Assembly (NCBI RefSeq): GCF_964340395.1
Contig: NC_135555.1
Location: 17,206,246-17,270,245 of the forward strand
Direction: 5' to 3'
Source of the DNA: Glandiceps talaboti
Taxonomy: Eukaryota; Hemichordata; Enteropneusta; Spengelidae
Length of the DNA: 64,000 nucleotides
Positions 58,016 to 64,000 of the stretch are shown piece by piece. A program made the position numbers and the translations under genes. Each line of letters opens with the position of its first letter. Positions within the stretch are counted from its first letter, which is position 1. Below the pieces are notes generated by a model, which saw only the letters and a program-made list of their open reading frames with translations, made no database searches and was not told where the DNA came from.

Positions 58016-58420
58016 TTTGAGCCTAAAAGTTGATAGTCAAAGTCAAAGGTCAGTTTTACATAGAAATCTCATCTCTAAAAGTATAGCTATACATGAAAAA
58101 CTTCAATGTGTGGAATAAATTGCTAAATGACCTTGAAAATGAAGGTCAAGGTCATGGATAACTATCTTAGGTTACCTCTGATAATACTACATGTAGTGAA
58201 GACAATTGAATAATGATCCTATGAACAAAGATCTCAAGATTATTGACCTAACTTCAACTTGACATTGAAGATGAAGGTCAAGGTCAAGGTCAAAAGTCAT
58301 TTGTCTGAATAGAAAGCTTACCTCTACTATTTGAACAGTGTTTCTATGTATAAAAAGTCAAGGGTTATTGAGCAATTTGTTATTTTTCCTTGAAGATGCA
58401 GATCAAGGTCAAAGTTTAGA
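58016..58420 (+). repeat. ~120-bp degenerate repeat carrying AAGGTCA clusters
   Basis: AAGGTCA direct repeats recur at about 58045, 58130-58152, 58274-58295 and 58398, each followed by TTACCTCT- and TATTGA-like words. The clusters match NR5A/ERR-type half-sites, but their embedding in a repeat suggests a structural origin. Confidence 0.65.
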
Positions 58421-58446
58421 GCCTGACTTTGAAAATAGGGTTTGTC

Positions 58447-58500
58447 CTAAACGAACAAAGTTCGTTTATTGAGCTTGTGTGACATTGTGTGATCGTCCCT
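58447..58500 (+). repeat. Short dispersed repeat, copy 2
   Basis: CCTAAACGAACAAAGTTCGTTTATT...TTGTGTGACATTGTGTGATCGTCC matches 29485-29575. Confidence 0.6.
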
Positions 58501-58766
58501 TATAATGACCAAACTTCATTGTATACCAACATCTTTACACTTTGTTCAGATCCGATTTGATTCATAGGAAACATATGTTTACAATACAATGTATATTTCT
58601 TTAACTTTATATAAATTTTATTAAACATGTAATTAAACACTAATTCAGTCATTATTATACTATAATAATAAGTCTATTTATTACTAATGCTATCAATATT
58701 ATTTCTTTTTCTTTCTTTTCTTTCTATGTATTGCACAGTTACACAATAGGGAACTTGCAATCCAGA

Positions 58767-58780
58767 CTGAGCATGCTCAG
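58767..58780. repeat. Perfect 14-bp palindrome
   Basis: CTGAGCATGCTCAG, followed by ACTATGGGATTATC. It could be a binding site or part of an unrecognised element. Confidence 0.6.
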
Positions 58781-58839
58781 ACACAAAGGACTATGGGATT
58801 ATCTGTGGTTATTGTAATACATAATCTGGAGCTACTGTT

Positions 58840-59290
58840 AAAATAAACCTCCCACAATGGTCAGGGTAACTATAAATTGATTATTTGTGGTTACAAACAA
58901 TGTAACAATATTGTTTATAATACTAGTTGATTAGTATTTATTATCACATTTCCCATGGTGCAACATTCAATATGGTGGGTTTGCAAGTTGCCTATTTGTA
59001 ATTTTTTTCTTGTATATTTATTTTGTCAGAGTCACAGCCTTGACAAGTTCAGATTGAGCTACATCTGTTGTCACCACCAGTTGATGTATTATCAATTTCT
59101 GATAACTTCTTCTTTGAAAGATAAATATTTGTTATTCTTTTCTGTATCTGGTGAATAAGGAAATCCAAATTCAATTCAAATTCAAATAGTTTGAACTGTT
59201 AATTCATATTGTTTACACAGTGACACCTAGCAGATAAAAAATTAGATTAAAAGGAGTGAAATGTCTCTAGCAAAGGTTTGGTCTATTTTC
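58840..59290. other. No gene recognised
   Basis: Unique AT-rich sequence. A 67-codon plus frame lacks support. Confidence 0.4.
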
Positions 59291-59292
59291 AA

Positions 59293-59663
59293 TAAGGCAT
59301 AACAAATAAAATTGTGTGGTTCTGATTACATTCAATTTTAAAATAGGTGGGGTATGTATATTGTTTATTTTATTTCATTATATTTTTTTTTCATGTGTGA
59401 GTGTTTAGTTCAGGTTTACCATTGTTTTCCAAATAGTCTCTGTGTTGTTTATTTCTTCCTATCAGATGTACAGCCATTACAGATTGGAAGAATAGTTTTA
59501 TATTGTCTTTGTAAGTTGATGTCAGTTTCCGCATCCACTATTTCTTGCAATACTTCACAATATTATTTTTCTCAAATACATTTTTAAAAAGTTTAGGGTC
59601 GGCGTGAAAAACTAGGTGGGGTCAGGTAACTGGAACCAAACAACTTTTTTTTATTTGGCCTAA
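59293..59663 (+). mobile_element. AGGCCTAA-type MITE, copy 4
   Basis: From AAGGCATAACAAATAAAATT and GTGTGGTTCTGATTAC to GGTAACTGGAACCAAACAAC...GGCCTAAAG, with the shared interior. The 77-codon frame inside is non-coding. Confidence 0.88.
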
Positions 59664-62130
59664 AGAAAAATTCCTGGATGAAAGGCAAAAGTTTGGGCCT
59701 TGAACAGTTCATAGTTACAGCTAGAAGGTTTTGGAGTAGAGAAGTGCAGGGAATAGTTGGTATTCCTCTGTAGTTCATGCCACCTTTACAATAGGTTGAC
59801 AGTGACCCAAAATATCACATATATACATGTACATGTACAATAAGGAATTGTTCTTCTACTAGTTCTAGTGGGAAAGTTCATGAACTTTAAAGAAAGTTCT
59901 ATTTCCTTAGTCAGAAGTATTTTTTGAAAACTAAATTGCAAATTTTTCAGTGATATACCCTGACAGTGCTAGTGAAAAGTAGCAAAACGTGAGATTCATT
60001 TTGCCCACACAACTTTCAGTGAGTTATGAGTCAGTGAGTTATGAGTTTCTTTCATAATATTCTTCTAGTGTTGATACTCAGTTCCTACTTTGAACTACAT
60101 CTAATGAAAGAAAATTTGGAAAGTTCACCGAGTGAGTTCTAATTTGATGATTAAATATTCTACACAATTAGAAGTACTGTAGATTATCTGGGTCTCTCAG
60201 TTATACCGCACAAAACATTCTTTCTGTGATAACAACACTCTGTTTACTCAGGCAGAAGGTCTTTTTTTTTAAGTTGACCTTTCTTGTACCTCTAGAATGG
60301 TTGGGCTACTTGAACAGGATGTTTGGCACTGCTATTTAAACTAGTTTTAGCGAGACAGCTTATAGCAGCTATCACTCTTTTGAGTTATTTACGATCACTT
60401 TTTGTATGAAAGCAAGATAGGGGTAGGCATATTATGAATTTGTATTGTCGGTATATACCTCAGAATGCAGAAGTAACAATAAGGGTGGGAACAGGAATAA
60501 GTGTCATGATTTAAAGACTGGACAGCCAGGTCAAGTTTTTTTTTTTTTATCGATCTTTTTGTTTCTTTTTGAAGTACGAAGACAAATAGTTAGGAGGTGA
60601 TTAAGAATTGGGACTTTGAACTATTGGTATTGCCACAACTGTTTTGGGGTTTTTTTATGAAAAAAAAAATAGAATAAGGAGGCAGAATAAGGAGGTAAAG
60701 CTAGCTCTGTTCTTTATGTATTTTACCTGGATTAATCAGACTAAGCCATCTCGTATTCCAAAGCTAGACAACTACACATTTCAAAACTATGATACCGAGT
60801 TCTGTTGGTTGTGAAGACATTTCTCTAAATACATGAAACCTGAGAGGGCAAATAAACCCTTAGGCATGTCCCCTGGAACCATTTCTGTGTATGCATAGTT
60901 GTGGACTGTGATCTTGTTGCTATGGAATCAGACAAGTCTGGAATTAAAAGGCTTGGCAATATTGAACGACGAACCTAATCTTTTGTTTATGTAGGACTAT
61001 ATTCCTTCCTTGCACCACAACCAGACTGTCAGTGCAAGCTTCGACAAAGTGAAAATTTAGAAAATTAAAATTCAGAAAGTGATATTGTGCAAATGCATGG
61101 ATTTACTGTAATATAATTGGAAACCATATTAGCATATGATCTCAGACAGTTGAAATAATTTGCGAAATGTTAAATATTTCTGTTAGTAGAGTAGTGGGGT
61201 CCATTCTATGATTTCACAAGAACAAAAGATAGTCATTCACATAACAATGTCTTCTTGTGCTATGCAAATTTATTGTGATGACGTCATTATTCTCAGAGGA
61301 GAACACTTTTTAGAGTACTATTTTTTAGGTATTTATGTGTTTCCAGATTTTTACCCTCCTACAGTTTGTTTCTATTATTATCTTATTGTCATGATAATTT
61401 GTTTATACACAATAACAACATGATTATTGGTTACTTTTATGTTCTGTGTTATGAGTGTGACTCAAATATTTTTAGAAAAAAATAAAGTGGTCAAAACGTT
61501 TGTGCACAGATAAAGGCTTCAAAAGAATGAATTTTTTTTATCTGAGCTTCGATACAACTGAGCTTCGATACAACTGTGCGAGACAGCATATACCAAAACT
61601 TAGCAATGACATGAACAATGTTTCCAAAATACATATTTTTTCTAACAAGCACTGCAGCCATCACTCTGTACATGGAGATGAAGAGAACTAATATTAGAAA
61701 ATAATGTAGCAATCCTCATATATTAATTACCATGACGACAGTCATGTGCAATCAGAGAGCTCATTACACAGGTGAAAGGTTGTGCATATAATTAATTATG
61801 AAAGTTATGTATTGCCATATATGCAGGGGTTGTGATTGTCGGTGAGCAACTCATTGAGCTATGTAGTGCTCGGTGGTGATAGTTATTTCGACACAACATT
61901 AGGAGGAGGGAGTTTATCAATGAATTATAGTGATATTACAGCGAAGGTGTACCCCCACGTACAATGCGACAGACAGGAATACATGATTGGCCAATTTGTA
62001 GTGATATTTAGACAATATTTAGAAACTAGTGTTTATTTCGTCTCAAGACCATAGTACATGTGCTTTCAACGATGTCCAAAGTAGGTTACAGGGAACTTAA
62101 AGTAATTTATCTTCCAAGACTTATTTTTTT
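59664..62130 (-). other. No exon recognised; presumed intron 1 of the coiled-coil gene
   Basis: Contains T-runs (60264-60272, 60539-60550), an 18-bp direct repeat TGAGCTTCGATACAACTG at about 61544-61579, and unique sequence. Frames up to 73 codons lack splice context. The intron assignment follows only if exon 1 at 62134-62289 is spliced to exons further left. Confidence 0.4.
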
Positions 62131-62133
62131 TAC

Positions 62134-62289
62134 CTCCAATTCCTCGACTTTGACCTTGAGTTGCTTATTTTCTCTGACTATCTCTTGCAGAAACCCGAGT
62201 GTTTCGATGTGTCTCGATGTCAGGCGATCGTGTTGTTCTTCCAGTCCGCCTCCCTTCTCAGCCTTGCTGGGATAACAATTTGCCGACAT
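62134..62289 (-). CDS. First coding exon of an unidentified coiled-coil protein, head-to-head with PSMD7
   Basis: An ATG at 62289 opens 52 codons ending GAG directly before GTAAAA, a plausible donor at 62133-62132, so the exon is phase 0. The N-terminus (MSANCYPSKAEKGGG) is short and unstructured. From about residue 16 the peptide becomes helical and charged; the stretch ETLGFLQEIVRENKQLKVK is leucine/charge-patterned like the start of a parallel coiled coil. Without splicing the frame would run only 8 more codons to a stop. The start lies 525 bp from the divergent PSMD7 ATG, in a CpG-containing interval typical of bidirectional promoters. I do not recognise the family. Candidate downstream exons are at 41221-41314 and 39953-40087. 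Confidence 0.75.
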
Positions 62290-62814
62290 TTTTGTGATTT
62301 TGTGTCCGTTCAGACGCCGGGTTGATTTAGATCAATTGGTTATTGTCGAGTACTGGACTGTATGTTGGTATAATGTGTCTGTCCAGAAGTGTTATATTGT
62401 CATTCACTACAATAACACAACACTTCAGTGGCCGATAGCTCAGTTCATTCAATTGAGAAGGACGCCACCTTGCGGCTGGGATAACCCAAATACAAAATCA
62501 AAATCTTTTCAAACTACGGTCTAAAATAAATTAATGAAGTCTAAAACAGTTATTTTTGTATATATAAGAGTCGAATTTGGTGATTATCTAAAATAATAGT
62601 CTTGTTTTTTTTTTTTTTTTTTTACAGAGCGGTCAGCGTCATGTCACGACGCAAGCGCACCACGATAATCGGCCATTTTGAATCTGACTGCAGAAAGCGT
62701 GATTCTGCGATTTTTCGTCCGCAAACCCCTTGAGTTGTGGATGAAAGGAGATCATTTCTAGCGATTGCTGTCAATTAGATTAACCCAAAGTACAAACGAA
62801 AGGTAGCAAGAGGA
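62290..62814. promoter_or_regulatory. Divergent (bidirectional) promoter and 5' UTRs of PSMD7 and the coiled-coil gene
   Basis: The two translation starts face away from each other across this 525-bp interval. CpG-bearing blocks occur at 62305-62325 and 62640-62730 (CGTCATGTCACGACGCAAGCGC, CGATAATCGGCCATTTTG), unlike the CpG-poor surroundings. CGGCCATTTT resembles a YY1-type promoter word. A 19-T run at 62605-62623 ending ACAG could be a 3' splice site for a 5'-UTR intron. No TATA box is obvious. Start sites cannot be placed from sequence alone. Confidence 0.6.
62641..62733 (+). other. Possible upstream ORF in the PSMD7 leader (30 codons)
   Basis: ATG at 62641 opens 30 codons rich in Arg, ending TGA at 62731-62733, 81 nt before the PSMD7 ATG. 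If transcription starts upstream of 62641 it would act as a short upstream ORF. If the acceptor-like ACAG at 62624-62627 is used, it begins 14 nt into that exon. Confidence 0.3.
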
Positions 62815-62986
62815 ATGTCGGCGCCAAATGCACCTATCAAGAAAGTAGTGGTTCATCCACTGGTGTTACTGAGTGTGGTGGACCACTTCAATCGAATGGG
62901 GAAAGTGGGAAATCAAAAACGAGTGTGTGGAGTTCTTCTTGGATCGCTCAGGAAAGAAGTTCTCGATATTTCAAATAGCTTTGCAG
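62815..62986 (+). CDS. PSMD7: 26S proteasome non-ATPase regulatory subunit 7 (Rpn8), exon 1
   Basis: PSMD7/Rpn8 is a lid subunit of the 26S proteasome regulatory particle. Its MPN domain pairs with the deubiquitinase Rpn11 (PSMD14) and itself lacks the JAMM zinc ligands. This exon encodes the start of that domain: a short variable N-terminus (MSAPNAPIK) and then the nearly invariant [34 protein letters not shown] and VLDISNSFA, residues 9-57. The ATG at 62815 is preceded by AGAGGA and gives the expected N-terminal length. The exon ends GCAG before GTAAGC (phase 1). Differences from the vertebrate protein as I know it are modest, for example LRKE where vertebrates have WQKK. The gene continues past the window. 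Confidence 0.97.
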
Positions 62987-63294
62987 GTAAGCTTTATTAA
63001 TTCTCCAAGACAGCATTTAGGTTTCAATAATTCATGTTCACGGAAATAGAAATTTTGTTACTCTTAGTGAAACTTGTGATGTCTTTGGAATCCCTAACCC
63101 TATACAGATATTCCAAGATAAAACACATACATTGTAGGTCTCAAACACATATTACTTTAGTGATTTTCATTTATTTTGAAAAAAAAGGTAAATAAGGTAC
63201 ATTTTTGTCATCTTTTTCCAAAGATTATGTTGCTTGAGTGTGCCTTAGTGTAAACTAAATACGTATGCCGTAACACGCAAAGTGTGTGTGCCCG

Positions 63295-63450
63295 ATGAGG
63301 ACTCAGGGTTGGGTGTTAAAAAAATTGTTTCCCAAACACAACAGAGCTAGAGAAAAAGTTGGTCTAGTAAAAAAAAAAGTATAATCCTTACAGCATGATT
63401 GATAGGATAGTACTAATCCAATACCTTTAGATTCAAAGCTTCAGGTTTAA
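63295..63450 (+). mobile_element. TTAAAGGC-type element, copy G (in PSMD7 intron 1)
   Basis: AGAAAAAGTTGGTCTAGTAAAA, AGTATAATCCTTACAGC, TTGATAGGATAGTACTAATCC and TTTAGATTCAAAGCTTCAGGTTTAAAG follow the family order. The left part is diverged. Confidence 0.7.
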
Positions 63451-63705
63451 AGTGGCCATACGTATATATATCAGTACATTGCAAAAAGCCCCCCAAAATG
63501 TGTGAGAAGTTTGTTACTGTGTATTACTACGTAAAATAACAACATTTTAATGTTTATTATGAATGTGTAATTTAATGTGTTACAAACAAGGACTTTCGCA
63601 TATGTTGTTTCACATTGATTTTTCATCCACCAAATGATACATCTTATCTCACTGTGATTGTGAACACAAAAAGAAGATTCAAGCACAAATCTGTTTGTTT
63701 GTGGT
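63451..63705 (+). mobile_element. Foldback MITE, copy 3 (internally deleted, in PSMD7 intron 1)
   Basis: Begins TTAAAGTGGCCATACG (the TTAAAG overlaps copy G), then CATTGCAAAAAGC, GAGAAGTTTGTTACTGT and GTTACAAACAAGGACTTTCG, GTTGTTTCACATTGATTTTTC, matching the tip and right arm of the 9790-10151 copy. Most of the left arm and the right terminus are lost. Confidence 0.75.
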
Positions 63706-63872
63706 CACAGGGAGTTGAAAAGTAGCATTTTATGTGCTGCATGTATCAGTTCCTCTATTTTTTTGTGTAATTCCTAACAAGTAATGATATGTTGAAAACA
63801 GCATGCTGCCTAATTGAAGCTCAACAGTCTACCGTAACCATGAATGAATTTGTATTTTCTTTTCTCCCAAAG

Positions 63873-63965
63873 TACCTTTTGATGAAGATGATAAAGATGC
63901 ATCAGTCCTGTTTTTAGACCACGACTACCTAGAATGTATGTATGGCATGTTTAAGAAAGTCAATG
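63873..63965 (+). CDS. PSMD7: 26S proteasome non-ATPase regulatory subunit 7 (Rpn8), exon 2
   Basis: After the acceptor CTCCCAAAG, 93 nt continue the MPN domain: the split codon G|TA restores Val, then [20 protein letters not shown] and [10 protein letters not shown], the canonical Rpn8 order. The exon ends AATG before GTAAGT, again phase 1, where the family continues with Ala-Arg-Glu. Together the two exons give 88 complete codons of an expected ~320. Vertebrate PSMD7 has Trp where this copy has Leu before FLDHDY. The remaining exons lie right of the window. Confidence 0.97.
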
Positions 63966-64000
63966 GTAAGTTGTATGGTAGAGTATTTTGCCCACAGCCA

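Larger units (their letters stand above)
62987..63872 (+). other. PSMD7: PSMD7 intron 1 (886 bp)
   Basis: Bounded by GTAAGC and TTTTCTCCCAAAG. It contains a TTAAAGGC-type element and, directly abutting it, a truncated foldback MITE. Confidence 0.93.

Noticed and set aside
62107-62133. Continuation of the minus-strand ORF beyond 62134
   Set aside because: GAG is followed by GTAAAA, a donor; the remaining codons before the stop are low-complexity intron sequence.

Overview
The window is animal nuclear DNA, most likely from a marine invertebrate. It is AT-rich and intron-rich, dominated by interspersed and tandem repeats, and has spliceosomal GT-AG exons. Three observations fit an invertebrate deuterostome or lophotrochozoan: frequent ACATGTA words, runs of AAGGTCA, and tRNA-derived SINEs with the CCTTGGGCAAGA...GGGTACCTGG central motif. 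I cannot fix the phylum from sequence alone.

Protein-coding content is sparse and lies at the right end. Exons 1 and 2 of the proteasome lid subunit PSMD7/Rpn8 are on the + strand (62815-62986 and 63873-63965); the gene runs off the right edge. Head-to-head with it, 525 bp away ATG to ATG, is a first coding exon on the - strand (62134-62289) for a protein that begins a coiled coil. Two further - strand exon candidates (41221-41314 and 39953-40087) are compatible in phase, flanked by good splice signals and also coiled-coil in character. I infer one long coiled-coil gene read right to left with a very large first-intron region, sharing a bidirectional promoter with PSMD7.

The remaining ~60 kb falls into three classes. 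(1) Mobile elements: a 2.35-kb TIR element (3911-6263) that carries a 42-bp minisatellite and a nested MITE; four copies of an AGGCCTAA-type MITE; seven copies of a TTAAAGGC-type short element; four copies of a long-armed foldback MITE; two hAT-like nonautonomous elements, one with a perfect 8-bp target duplication; two tRNA-SINEs, one with its tRNA-like head amplified into ten 60-62-bp units; two degraded non-LTR retrotransposon fragments; and a hammerhead-ribozyme-like fold. (2) More than twenty unrelated tandem arrays with units of about 42 to 190 bp, plus (ACAT)n, (CA)n and (TA)n microsatellites. (3) Non-repetitive islands rich in AATTA, TGATTGAT and similar words, which look like conserved non-coding regulatory DNA.

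Most long open frames in the window are artefacts of tandem repeats whose period is a multiple of three, or of repeats lacking stops, and are not listed as genes. No rRNA, confident tRNA gene, CRISPR array or prokaryotic feature was seen. The strongest novelty candidates are the SINE-head array, the minisatellite-bearing TIR element, the hammerhead-like motif and the unidentified coiled-coil gene sharing the PSMD7 promoter.
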